Part shown: in pieces, positions 8,314 to 16,011 of the stretch | Layout: each line of letters starts with the position of its first letter | Position numbering within the stretch: the first letter of the stretch is position 1 | Assembly (NCBI GenBank): GCA_039029515.1 | Contig: JBCCFX010000030.1 | Span: 1-26,083 of the forward strand | Reading direction: 5' to 3' | Length of the DNA stretch: 26,083 nt | Origin: JBCCFX01 sp039029515 | GTDB lineage: Bacteria; Planctomycetota; Phycisphaerae; Phycisphaerales; SM1A02 | Notes under the pieces: model-generated | Told to the model about the DNA's origin: nothing | Seen by the model: the letters and a program-made list of their open reading frames with translations, nothing else | Databases searched by the model: none | Position numbers and translations under genes: made by a program

Positions 8314-8427
8314 GCGTCACGGGTTATATCGACAGGCGGTGCCTGCCGCGTTCAATCGGAAGGCACGGGGAGATATACACAGCGTGTACCCGCGCGCCCT
8401 GCGGCGCGCCACGTGACGAATCGCGCG

Positions 8428-8817
8428 TCAGGACGTCGAATGCGGTGTCGGCGTCTTAGGCTTGGTGGTCACGATTTCCGGCGGTTCAGGTCGGCCATCG
8501 GGTGTTTTCCGTTGACCGGTCTTCGGATCGTACTCCCCTTCGAGGGCGAGCTTCATCAATCGTCCGACCTTGAACTTGACGGTGTTCTTGGCAGGCACGG
8601 GGACGCGTTCGAGCGTCTTGGGATTCTGCGCAATGCGCGGAGCGCGTTGCCGGATCTCAAAGACACCAAAGTCCCTGAACTCGAGGCGATTGCCTTCTGC
8701 CAATTCGCGAATCACATTGTCAAGAAAAGCCTGAACCGTTCGTTTCACCGCAATGCGCTTCTGGTTCGTCTCCTCAGCGATGCGGTCAATCAAGTCTTTC
8801 TTGGTTACGGTCGCCAT
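8428..8817 (-). CDS. HU/IHF-family DNA-binding protein with C-terminal tail
   Basis: This 129-aa histone-like protein should bend and compact DNA as a dimer. The N-terminal 90 or so residues are a standard HU/IHF fold: 'MATVTKKDLIDRIAEE' begins the dimerising helices, 'LEFRDFGVFEIRQRAPR' is the first part of the beta arm, and 'NPKTLERVPVPAKNTVKFK' includes the NPKT and Pro that intercalate in the minor groove. Residues about 98-129 form a Lys/Pro/Thr-rich extension that normal HU (about 90 aa) lacks; similar tails occur in some other bacterial HU variants. An AGGGGG lies 11 nt before the ATG. It could be HU, IHF or a specialised paralogue; sequence alone does not separate these. It lies directly upstream of dnaB on the same strand and may be co-transcribed. 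Confidence 0.93.
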   Translation of the reverse strand: MATVTKKDLIDRIAEETNQKRIAVKRTVQAFLDNVIRELAEGNRLEFRDFGVFEIRQRAPRIAQNPKTLERVPVPAKNTVKFKVGRLMKLALEGEYDPKTGQRKTPDGRPEPPEIVTTKPKTPTPHSTS

Positions 8818-9137
8818 ACTTCGCAGCCCCCTACGCAGGACCGTTCCTTAGCGACGACCGGCGTTCGAGCTGAACGCGGTCGCAGAATACGAGCCATAAC
8901 AGCTCGCCCACGTCGATCGACATGCACACAAGCGTGTGGATGCCAACCGGTTCCGTCGCGGTGCAAGTATGTGACGACAAGGAAAACGCGTCAAGAACAC
9001 GTCGCGCTTACGCGCGAGATGCCAAGCTGCGATTGTCTGCGTTCAACGTCATTCCGACCTCTGTCTTCACGCTGCTGACGCTCTTCGCCATCCACACCAG
9101 ACCCACGACACGACCCCCCGAAGTGAGGCTTCAGCCT
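8818..9137. other. Non-coding spacer, about 320 nt
   Basis: The spacer lies between the HU-family gene and the small lipoprotein gene, both on the minus strand. I find no credible gene in it. It contains small dyads (CGAGC-N7-GCTCG at about 8890-8907 and CACAC-N4-GTGTG near 8926-8939) that could be regulatory but are too short to be persuasive. Confidence 0.5.
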
Positions 9138-9476
9138 TCACCTCACCCATGATCGGTCAATCGAGCGAATTGTCTGCAACGACGATTCACGCGGTCGACC
9201 ATTCTGTGTACGCAGTCGATCATGGATGCGCACTTCGGACCCCCGGAATGGCGCCGATTCAGGGATGCCAGCCTCGTATGACGGGACGTCATTTCGGGCA
9301 AACACCGCTTCATCGGGGTGGGCAAGAAGCGCATCGGTCCCCACATGGACCAGCGCCGGTGAGACGACACGCGAGGGTGTCGACCGCACGGTGGGCGTGA
9401 TGTCCATCGACGATGAACATCCACCGAGGCCGCAAACGACCCCGGCCACAGCCATCAGAGCACAGCGCATGTGCAT
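9138..9476 (-). CDS. Small putative lipoprotein of unknown function
   Basis: This 112-aa protein has a lipoprotein signal peptide: a hydrophobic stretch 'ALMAVAGVVCG' followed by the lipobox LGGC, with the acylated Cys at residue 20 followed by SSSMD. The mature part, about 93 residues, is polar and has no recognised domain. Its C-terminal third is basic ('GSEVRIHDRLRTQNGRPRES'). The ATG at 9476 has GGAGG 9 nt upstream, and a second ATG two codons later has AAGGA at 6 nt. Both are good, so the start is certain only to within two codons. The gene stands alone on its strand, divergent from the MoaD-like gene. The clear lipobox and ribosome site argue that it is real despite its size; its function is unknown. 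Confidence 0.7.
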   Translation of the reverse strand: MHMRCALMAVAGVVCGLGGCSSSMDITPTVRSTPSRVVSPALVHVGTDALLAHPDEAVFARNDVPSYEAGIPESAPFRGSEVRIHDRLRTQNGRPRESSLQTIRSIDRSWVR

Positions 9477-9693
9477 TCCTTCTTGCCTCCACGGACGAGC
9501 ATAACCGGACCCCGAACCCCGCCGAAGCGAAAAACAAGAAACTCACAACACCTTGTCACATAAGAGGATCGAACGAGTGCCCCGCCACTCAGGCGACCGT
9601 CAACATGGCGGGTTCAGGTAAGCCACGCGGCTCCCGCGATCCCGTTGACCTCACCCCGACAACCTCGTAGCGTGCCTCGTGGAGACGGCCCTC

Positions 9694-9963
9694 ATGCCCC
9701 ACGTTCGCGTCACCAGGAACCTCCAGCGACACGTCACCTGCCCACCTCAGGACGTGGCCGGCGACACCGTTCGCGCGGCCCTCGATGCGTACTTCGAACT
9801 CGCCCCGGATGCCCGTGGATACGTCCTGGACGAGCATGGTGGCCTTCGAAAGCACATGGCGGTCTTTGTCAACGGGACGCTGATCGGCGACCGATCGACG
9901 CTCAGCGATCCCATCGACGAACGTGATACCATCGACATCATGCAGGCTCTGTCGGGCGGCTGA
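9694..9963 (+). CDS. MoaD/ThiS-family ubiquitin-fold protein
   Basis: This 89-aa protein has the beta-grasp layout of sulfur carriers: an N-terminal strand 'MPHVRVTRNLQRHV', helix 'DTVRAALDAYFEL', strand and hydrophobic patch 'HMAVFVNGTLIGD', then 'DERDTIDIMQALSGG'. It ends in Gly-Gly (88-89), the tail that E1-like enzymes (MoeB, ThiF) adenylate and convert to thiocarboxylate. The ATG at 9694 has GGAG 9 nt upstream and is preferred to a GTG five codons earlier. The next gene, a propeller protein, starts 46 nt downstream on the same strand. No molybdopterin or thiamine gene and no E1-like gene is nearby, so its role as a sulfur carrier or a protein modifier is open. My recollection is that small MoaD-like genes sit next to such propeller genes in other bacteria; I could not check this. 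Confidence 0.85.
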   Translation: MPHVRVTRNLQRHVTCPPQDVAGDTVRAALDAYFELAPDARGYVLDEHGGLRKHMAVFVNGTLIGDRSTLSDPIDERDTIDIMQALSGG

Positions 9964-10009
9964 GACGCCCGATCACATCGCGCTGACAGTGCTCGCGGGG
10001 AACCTCACC

Positions 10010-11131
10010 ATGGCCGATCAATTGCTCGTGGCGACCCGGAAGGGTCTCTTTACCGTTTCACGCCGATCCGGGGGATGGGCTGTGGATGATGTCGCCTTTC
10101 TCGGGGATAACTGCCCCATCGTCATGCACGACCCGCGCGATGATGCGCTGTACGCCGGCCTGTCACACGGACATTTCGGCAACAAGATGCACCGCTCGGA
10201 CGATGGCTGCACGACCTGGACCGAAATCTCGACGCCCGCCTTCCCCGAAATGCCCGAAGGCTACGAACCGCCCGTCAATCCCATGACCGGCAAGGTCATC
10301 CCCTGGAAACTCAAACTGCTTTGGGCCCTCGAACCGGGCGGGGCAGACAATGTCGGCCGACTCTGGGCGGGCACGATTCCCGGCGGCCTCTTCCGCTCCG
10401 ACGACCGGGGCGAGACCTGGACGCTCAACCGACCGCTCTGGGATGATCCGCGCCGCAACGAGTGGTTTGGCGGGGGCTATGACGAGCCGGGCATTCACTC
10501 TATCGCCGTCGACCCGCGCGATGCCGACCATGTGGTCGTCGGCGTCTCGTGTGGCGGGGTCTGGATCACTCAGGATGCCGGGGCGAGCTGGACGCTTGGC
10601 GGCAAGGACATGCGAGCCGAATACATGCCGCCAGAGCGAGCGTTCGACCCGACGATTCAGGATCCGCACCTGATCGCGACGTGCGCGGATCATCCGGACG
10701 TGATGTGGGTCCAGCACCACAATGGCCTGTTCAGGTCGTCTGACGCCGGCGTGTCCTGGACGGAACTGGCATGTGAGACGCCATCGAGCTTCGGCTTCGC
10801 GGTGTCGGCCCATCCACACGATCCGAATACCGCATGGTTCGTGCCCGCGGTCAAGGACGAGCTTCGGTACCCGACGGATGGCAAGCTGGTCGTGACGCGA
10901 ACACGCGATGCCGGGGCGTCCTTCGAGGTCCTGACCGAAGGCCTCCCGCAGGACCATGCGTACGACCTCGTCTACCGCCATGCGATGGACATCGATGAGA
11001 CCGGCGACACGCTCGCATTCGGCTCGACGACGGGCAATCTGTGGCTGACCTCCGACGGTGGCGACCACTGGGCGTCGATTTCGAGCCATCTGCCGCCTAT
11101 CTACGCGGTCCGTTTCATCAAGCGAGGCTGA
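10010..11131 (+). CDS. Asp-box (BNR) beta-propeller protein, exo-sialidase-like
   Basis: This 373-aa protein lacks a signal peptide and so is probably cytoplasmic. It contains at least six Asp-box motifs (S/TxDxGxTW): 'SDDGCTTW', 'SDDRGETW', 'TQDAGASW', 'SSDAGVSW', 'TRDAGASF' and 'TSDGGDHW', one per propeller blade. 'VDPRDADHVVVGV' and 'AHPHDPNTAWF' are typical inter-blade strands. Database-style names call such proteins exo-alpha-sialidase or glycosyl hydrolase, but I see no clear sialidase catalytic set (Arg triad, Tyr, Glu), so enzymatic activity is not supported. The start at 10010 has GGGGA about 9 nt upstream; the upstream in-frame extension overlaps the MoaD-like gene and is unlikely. 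It probably forms an operon with the MoaD-like gene and may be its partner or target. Confidence 0.85.
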   Translation: MADQLLVATRKGLFTVSRRSGGWAVDDVAFLGDNCPIVMHDPRDDALYAGLSHGHFGNKMHRSDDGCTTWTEISTPAFPEMPEGYEPPVNPMTGKVIPWKLKLLWALEPGGADNVGRLWAGTIPGGLFRSDDRGETWTLNRPLWDDPRRNEWFGGGYDEPGIHSIAVDPRDADHVVVGVSCGGVWITQDAGASWTLGGKDMRAEYMPPERAFDPTIQDPHLIATCADHPDVMWVQHHNGLFRSSDAGVSWTELACETPSSFGFAVSAHPHDPNTAWFVPAVKDELRYPTDGKLVVTRTRDAGASFEVLTEGLPQDHAYDLVYRHAMDIDETGDTLAFGSTTGNLWLTSDGGDHWASISSHLPPIYAVRFIKRG

Positions 11132-11253
11132 TCGAAGGCCGATGACGCAGTGCGGGGCGAGGCGGGCTAGAATCGCGATTGGCGAAACACCCGAATGGAC
11201 TGGTGCCGCATTCGGATCCGAACAGACCGAAAGCGGCCGGGAGTGCGCGGGGC

Positions 11254-12606
11254 ATGGACATCATCATCTGCGGCGCCGGCGAAGTAGGCAGTCATGTTGC
11301 CGAAGTGCTCTCCGGCAGCGGCCACAGCATCACGGTCATCGACACGAATGCGGAACGCCTTCGAGCATTGAGCGAGGCGCTGGATATCGCCACGTTGACC
11401 GGGAATGCGGCGGAGGCCCCGATTTTGCTGAAAGCCGGCGCGGGTCGGTGCGATGTGTTCATCGCCGCCACCGATCAGGATGAGATCAACCTCTTGTGTG
11501 CATCGGTCGCGCGCGGGCTCGGTGCGAACAAGGTCATCGCGCGCATTCATCATGCGACCTATCTTGGCGACACCGACAGCGAGTTCGAATACCAGAAGCA
11601 CTTCGGGATCGACCGGCTGATCTGTCCGGAAGATTCCACCGCCACGGCGATCGCGCGCACATTACGCAATCCTGCGGCGCTCGCGATCGAGCACTTCTCG
11701 CGTGGCCGCATCGACATGCAGGAGTTTGTGGTCGGCGACGAAGCGCCGGCGCTCGGCAAGCCGTTGTCATCCGTCAAGCTCCCGACCGGGTCGCGTGTTG
11801 CCGCGGTGAACCGCAAGGGCGATGTGTTCATCCCTGGCGCAGACACGGAGATCGAAGCGACCGACAAGCTGGTGCTGGTGGCGAATCATGATGTCTTCAG
11901 CGAGGCACGCTCGCGACTTCACAAGGTCCAGAAAGCGGGCCGAAGCAAGGTTGTTCTCATGGGCGCGCCGCCCATGGCAACATGGTTGTGCCGGGCGTTG
12001 CGCGATCGCGAGTGGTCGATCCGCGTCTTTGAGACGAATCGTCAGCGCGCGGAGCAACTCGCTGAAACGCTGCCGTGGGTCACGGTGATCAATGCCGATC
12101 CCACCGATCCATCCGTGTTCGCCGAAGAGCAGATCGGCGCGGCGGATGTTTTCATTGCCCTCCTTGACGAAGATGAAGTAAACATCATCGGTTGCGTGCA
12201 GGCCAAGGCGAACGGCGTCACGCAGGCCATCGCCGTCGTCCACAAGTCCAAGTACCTCGACCTGCTCTACCACGTTGGTGTCGATCGTCCGTTCAGTCCG
12301 AGTCGCGTGGCCGCCCGTGAGATTGAAGACCTGCTCGACGACAATCCGGTGCGATTGCTCGCCACGCTGATCAACGGCGTGGATGCGCACCTCGCGCGCG
12401 TGACTTCTGATGCCGAGGTGTGCGGTAAACCGCTCAAGGAAATCAAACTCACGCCAAACTGGGTGATCGCGGCGATTCGTCGGAAGTCGGAAGTCTGGGT
12501 GCCCGGCGCCGACGACACGATTGAAGTCAATGACACAGTGCTCGTCATCGGTCGCCAGGGACGCGAACGAAAACTGCGGACGCTCTTCGCCGGATCAACG
12601 GCATGA
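11254..12606 (+). CDS. trkA: Trk potassium uptake system, regulatory subunit TrkA
   Basis: This 450-aa cytoplasmic protein forms the nucleotide-gated ring under TrkH. It has two RCK modules, each with an N-terminal Rossmann part and a C-terminal TrkA-C part. The first module has the intact motif 'GAGEVG' (residues 7-12), an acidic end of beta2 ('VIDTNAERLR') and 'ATDQDEINLL'. Its TrkA-C part is near 140-215. The second module (from about 228) has 'MGAPPMATWL' in place of a GxGxxG loop, so its nucleotide site looks altered, although the acidic residue in 'VFETNRQRAEQL' remains. The length is close to E. coli TrkA. The ATG at 11254 has GGGAG 10 nt upstream. The stop overlaps the trkH start as ATGA, which implies translational coupling. 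A TAGAAT at 11169-11174 may be the -10. Confidence 0.95.
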   Translation: MDIIICGAGEVGSHVAEVLSGSGHSITVIDTNAERLRALSEALDIATLTGNAAEAPILLKAGAGRCDVFIAATDQDEINLLCASVARGLGANKVIARIHHATYLGDTDSEFEYQKHFGIDRLICPEDSTATAIARTLRNPAALAIEHFSRGRIDMQEFVVGDEAPALGKPLSSVKLPTGSRVAAVNRKGDVFIPGADTEIEATDKLVLVANHDVFSEARSRLHKVQKAGRSKVVLMGAPPMATWLCRALRDREWSIRVFETNRQRAEQLAETLPWVTVINADPTDPSVFAEEQIGAADVFIALLDEDEVNIIGCVQAKANGVTQAIAVVHKSKYLDLLYHVGVDRPFSPSRVAAREIEDLLDDNPVRLLATLINGVDAHLARVTSDAEVCGKPLKEIKLTPNWVIAAIRRKSEVWVPGADDTIEVNDTVLVIGRQGRERKLRTLFAGSTA

Positions 12607-14165
12607 ATCTTCGTCACGTCATCAAACAGCTCGGTCTGTTGCTGATGGTGTTGAGCACGCTGCTCGCGCTGATCGGCGGCGGCGCGCTGGTTCGCGCCAT
12701 GTTCATGGACGTCGACGCAGAAACGCCCGCCGCAATCGGCTTGTGGCTGAGTGCCGGCATCGGCGTCATCATCGGCGCTTCAATGTGGCTTGGATCCCGC
12801 TCATCGAGCCAATACGTCGGCCGACGCGAAGCACTGTTGCTGGTTGCTCTGTCGTGGTTCCTGGGCGCAGCGCTCGCGTCGCTGCCGTTCCTGATCTGGG
12901 CGCACACGAACGAGGGCATTGCCGAAGACCATCCGTTCCTGAATCCGGTGGACTGCTACTTCGAAGCGATGAGCGGTCTGACGACGACCGGCGCCACCGT
13001 GTTGTCCGACATCCAGTCGCTCCCGGCGAGCCTGCTGTTCTGGCGTGCTCTGACGCACTGGCTTGGCGGCCTCGGCATCGTGGTGCTGTTCGTGGCCGTC
13101 CTGCCGAGCGTCGGCGCAGGCGCGAAGAAACTGTTCCGGGTCGAAGCGCCCGGACCATCGCCGGAAGGACTTCGACCCAACGTGCGCGAGACTGCGCGCC
13201 TGCTGCTTGTGTTCTATTTGGGAATCAGCGCCGCCGCCGTGTTCGCGTTCCGCGCCACGGGCACCATGACCTGGTTCGAATCGATCTGTCACACGTTTTC
13301 GATGGTTTCCACCGGCGGACTCGGTACGGAAGATGCGAGCATCGGCCACTTCAATTCCGTTGCGGTCGACATGATTGCGATCGTCTTCATGCTGCTCGCG
13401 GGCGTGAACTTCGCATTGTTCTACCTGTTGATGCAAGGCAAAGGCCTGTCCGTCTGGCGCGATACCGAAATGCGCCTGTATTTCACGCTCAAAATCCTCG
13501 TCATCACGATCGTCACCATCGATCTTATCGTGATGCCAAGACCGATCATCACCACCGCCGGCATCGAACACGCTTCGAATTTCTGGCAGTCACTTCGCCA
13601 CAGTTCGTTCACAACCGTTGCCCTGCACACCGGGACCGGCTTCTGCTCCGCGGATTACGATCAGTGGCCGATCGTCAGTAAGTCATTGCTCGTCGGACTG
13701 ATGTTCATCGGTGGCTGCGCCGGCTCGACCGCGGGCGGCGTGAAAGTGATTCGTATGTGGATCGCGATGAAGGTCATGATCGCGCAGATCGAGATCGCGT
13801 TCAGGCCGCAGGTCGTGCGCGCGATCAAGATCGGCGGCCAGACCGTCAGCGAAGAGATGAAGCTCAGCGCTGTCGCATACGTCCTCGCGTTCCCGATCAT
13901 CATTGTGTTCGGCGCGGCGGCGATCGGGATCTTCGAACACACGCCCGCTGACGGTGGCCGATGTGACTTCCTCACCGCGCTCAGTGCAAGCCTCTCGACC
14001 GTCTCCAACGTCGGGCCGGGACTTGCGGCGGTCGGCGCCACCGAGAATTACGGCTGGTTCACGAGCGGTGCGAAATGCGTCATGAGCATCCTGATGGCGC
14101 TCGGCCGACTCGAGCTGTTTGCCATCCTCGTGTTGTTCAACACACACTTCTGGCGCGGCGATTGA
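12603..14165 (+). CDS. trkH: Trk/Ktr-type potassium transporter, channel subunit TrkH
   Basis: This 520-aa membrane protein forms the K+ translocation path. It shows the four pore-loop selectivity segments of the TrkH/KtrB fold: 'SGLTTTGATV' (about 124-133), 'VSTGGLGTED' (about 232-241), 'ALHTGTGFCSADYD' (about 339-352) and 'VSNVGPGLAAV' (about 467-477). Each keeps its filter Gly. Around ten TM helices alternate with these loops. 'GGCAGSTAGGVKVIRM' is the intramembrane loop region that gates the pore. The family's usual length is about 480-500, so it is full length. The ATG lies inside the TrkA stop (ATGA), so it is co-translated with TrkA. Whether transport is driven by Na+, H+ or gradient only is not clear from sequence. 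Confidence 0.96.
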   Translation: MNLRHVIKQLGLLLMVLSTLLALIGGGALVRAMFMDVDAETPAAIGLWLSAGIGVIIGASMWLGSRSSSQYVGRREALLLVALSWFLGAALASLPFLIWAHTNEGIAEDHPFLNPVDCYFEAMSGLTTTGATVLSDIQSLPASLLFWRALTHWLGGLGIVVLFVAVLPSVGAGAKKLFRVEAPGPSPEGLRPNVRETARLLLVFYLGISAAAVFAFRATGTMTWFESICHTFSMVSTGGLGTEDASIGHFNSVAVDMIAIVFMLLAGVNFALFYLLMQGKGLSVWRDTEMRLYFTLKILVITIVTIDLIVMPRPIITTAGIEHASNFWQSLRHSSFTTVALHTGTGFCSADYDQWPIVSKSLLVGLMFIGGCAGSTAGGVKVIRMWIAMKVMIAQIEIAFRPQVVRAIKIGGQTVSEEMKLSAVAYVLAFPIIIVFGAAAIGIFEHTPADGGRCDFLTALSASLSTVSNVGPGLAAVGATENYGWFTSGAKCVMSILMALGRLELFAILVLFNTHFWRGD

Positions 14166-14228
14166 ATTGCCCGCGCCGAAACTGAGCCAACTGCGGCGAT
14201 GTGTCGGAGCACGTTGAACGTTCATGGC

Positions 14229-14323
14229 CGGCGCTTGCGCTTCGGGCTCGCGACGCGCCAGCATTGTTGTGTCAACGCACACCGCTCGAAGATGGCGGGT
14301 TCGGAGAACCCGCCCTACGGGGA
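14229..14323. repeat. Dispersed repeat unit with GTAG-headed palindrome
   Basis: Positions 14261-14323 match 18985-19047 at 60 of 63 bases in the same orientation. The unit contains GGCGGGTT-CGGAG-AACCCGCC (14294-14314, a perfect 8-bp stem) followed by CTAC, so on the minus strand it reads GTAG plus palindrome. In front of it, 14229-14250 matches 18947-18968 at 20 of 22 bases, but in inverted orientation. The rest of 14166-14360 holds nothing else recognisable. Confidence 0.85.
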
Positions 14324-14360
14324 ACTATCTCGAATCCCCAAGCCCGAATCCCCAATACCT

Positions 14361-14397
14361 AAAACACAAACCGGCTCCCGCCGAAGCGAGAGCCGGT
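14361..14397 (-). terminator. Intrinsic terminator of the thioredoxin-fusion gene
   Basis: On the minus strand ACCGGCTC (14397-14390) pairs with GAGCCGGT (14377-14370). Inside, CGC/GCG around TTCG extends the stem past one mismatch. It is followed by TTGTGTTTT. It begins 28 nt after the stop of the minus-strand gene at 14426. The plus strand has no T run after it, so it serves the minus strand. Confidence 0.85.
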
Positions 14398-14425
14398 CGA
14401 TCAATCATGTGTAGTCGTGACGTGC

Positions 14426-15763
14426 TTACTTCTTCTCGACGAGCGATTCGCCCGCGAGGAGCTTGCGCACTTCGGTGTCGAGCGTCTTGTCCACACCCGG
14501 CATGAAGCCGACGTGCACTGCCTGCACCGTGCCGTCCTTGCCGATCACGACCGTCTGCGGAATGCCGCTAACGTGATACAGGTCCGCGACCGAACCATTG
14601 CGATCCATCGCGACCGTCAGTGAGTCCCAGCCCTTCTTGCCAAGGAACTCCTTCACGCGGTCATCGCTCTCACGGAGATCGACGGCGTAGAACGCAACGT
14701 TCTCGCCTTCGAGGCCATCGAAGACCTTCATGTATTCCGGCAGTGCCTTGACGCACGGACCACACCACGTCGCCCAGAAGTCGAGCACGACCACGTCCTT
14801 ACCAAAGTGCGAGGACAGATCCAGCACGCCGCCATCAAGCAGTTCGAGCTGGAACGTCGGGGCCGAGTTGCCGAGCAGGGCTTCCGCCGGATCGTCCGGC
14901 ATTTCCATATCCATGTCGGCGGCGAACATGTCATCCACCTTCTTGGCGGTGTCCGGAGCATCAAACGCGAAAGCGCTTGCGGCCATATCGCGGTTGAGCT
15001 GCCAGTCGTTGAACGACATGGTGATCGAAATATCAGGGATACCCTCATCGCCCATCATTTCGCCGTACGCCTTCTGCATCGCTTCCATGATCCCATTGAG
15101 GTTCGGGCTCATCTTGGAGACGCGTGCATCGCCGGTGCTTGTGACCCAGTAATCGATCGGCATGTCGACATCCGAGACGTCGAGGCCCATCTGGGCGTAG
15201 TCGATGCCATCGACCTGGTCAGCCTTCATGTGCACACGAAGGTGCACCATGCCGTCCGCTTCACCCAGCTCTTCGACACGGAAGTCCGAGCCGAGATGAC
15301 CGAGGAATGTCGCGGCATTCTCCGGGAGCATGACCGCGCTCAGGAATGACAACGGACCATTGTCCATGATGCCGTAGTCCTGAAGCTTGGACATGTCGAA
15401 CAAGTCGCTGAGCTTCTTGGGCGCTTCGGATTCGGTGTACTTCTGAAGCATCGGGACGTAATAGGTCAGGGTGGTGCCGTCGCTCACGATGGTCGTGCCG
15501 TCCTGGCCGTCAGCAAACTTCATCGCGATGCGTGAAGGACGCTCGAGCGCAACGGTGTACGTGGATTCCATCGTCTCGTTCATTTCGCCCATCACCATCG
15601 TGTAGGACTGTTCGAGATCGACGGCGATTGACTTCGAACCAGAGGTCGCGGCGATCGCTTCGCGCAGACGGTCTTCACCCTTTCCGGGCGTCGCAAAGAC
15701 CGACGAGGCGGACAACAGTGTCGCACCCAACGCGGCGACGGAAAGAGAGTACGACTTTCGCAT
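14426..15763 (-). CDS. Exported DUF2092-like / TlpA-type thioredoxin fusion protein
   Basis: This 445-aa protein begins with a Sec signal peptide ('KSYSLSVAALGATLLSASSVFA', residues 3-24, cut after VFA). Residues about 30-285 resemble DUF2092, a LolA-like periplasmic lipid-binding fold: 'SIAVDLEQSYTMVM', 'RPSRIAMKF' and 'VSDGTTLTYYVP' are its typical strands. Residues about 300-445 are a TlpA/ResA thioredoxin domain: 'VVLDFWATWCGPC' holds the CGPC active site at about 332-335, followed by 'KALPEYMKVF' and the cis-Pro loop 'HVSGIPQTVVIGKDG'. It should therefore act as a thiol reductase in the periplasm. The ATG at 15763 has GGAG 9 nt upstream and is the one that gives a proper signal peptide, although the frame is open further upstream. 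It is divergent from the VPS10-like gene, and the terminator at 14361-14397 ends it. Confidence 0.9.
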   Translation of the reverse strand: MRKSYSLSVAALGATLLSASSVFATPGKGEDRLREAIAATSGSKSIAVDLEQSYTMVMGEMNETMESTYTVALERPSRIAMKFADGQDGTTIVSDGTTLTYYVPMLQKYTESEAPKKLSDLFDMSKLQDYGIMDNGPLSFLSAVMLPENAATFLGHLGSDFRVEELGEADGMVHLRVHMKADQVDGIDYAQMGLDVSDVDMPIDYWVTSTGDARVSKMSPNLNGIMEAMQKAYGEMMGDEGIPDISITMSFNDWQLNRDMAASAFAFDAPDTAKKVDDMFAADMDMEMPDDPAEALLGNSAPTFQLELLDGGVLDLSSHFGKDVVVLDFWATWCGPCVKALPEYMKVFDGLEGENVAFYAVDLRESDDRVKEFLGKKGWDSLTVAMDRNGSVADLYHVSGIPQTVVIGKDGTVQAVHVGFMPGVDKTLDTEVRKLLAGESLVEKK

Positions 15764-15851
15764 GGAACGAATCTCCGGGAACGATTGAAAAAACAGGTGT
15801 CGACCAGCCCTACAGCGAGCCGGGACTCCCCAAGCATAGAACAAGACGCGA

Positions 15852-15884
15852 GTTCGGGGCATTTTGTTCCCGAATACCCCGAAC
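15852..15884. promoter_or_regulatory. Inverted repeat in a divergent promoter region
   Basis: GTTCGGGG (15852-15859) and CCCCGAAC (15877-15884) form a perfect 8-bp inverted repeat with a 17-nt spacer. It lies between the divergent thioredoxin-fusion and propeller genes, where an operator for both would be expected. No regulator gene is adjacent, and the role is inferred. Confidence 0.35.
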
Positions 15885-15976
15885 GTTCACCAGATGGGTC
15901 GGCACGACGCTGTCGGCCAGACATGCAGATCGCGGGATTACGCCGAAATCACTGTATCCCCTTTGGTTACGACCCG

Positions 15977-15982
15977 TACAAT
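15977..15982 (+). promoter_or_regulatory. Candidate -10 element of the large propeller gene
   Basis: TACAAT lies 29 nt before the ATG at 16012 and upstream of a GGAG ribosome site with 8-nt spacing. The same hexamer precedes the cation-exchanger gene (5680-5685). No convincing -35 lies 16-18 nt upstream. Confidence 0.35.
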
Positions 15983-16011
15983 GGGCGATCCTCGGTACCG
16001 GAGAAAGAACG

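Noticed and set aside
9123..9141. Hairpin GTGAGGC...TCAC at the end of the small lipoprotein gene, considered as a terminator
   Set aside because: It overlaps the stop codon and is followed by a G run and no T run on the minus strand.
8922..9152. 76-aa open frame on the plus strand in the 8818-9137 spacer
   Set aside because: It has no ribosome site, no family resemblance, and runs into the lipoprotein gene.
9604..9614. ATGGCGGGTTC, considered as a further copy of the 14261-14323 repeat
   Set aside because: Only 11 bases match and the second palindrome arm and CTAC are missing, so chance is a sufficient explanation.
10163..11089. 308-aa open frame on the minus strand
   Set aside because: It is antisense to the Asp-box propeller gene, which shows six clear motifs.
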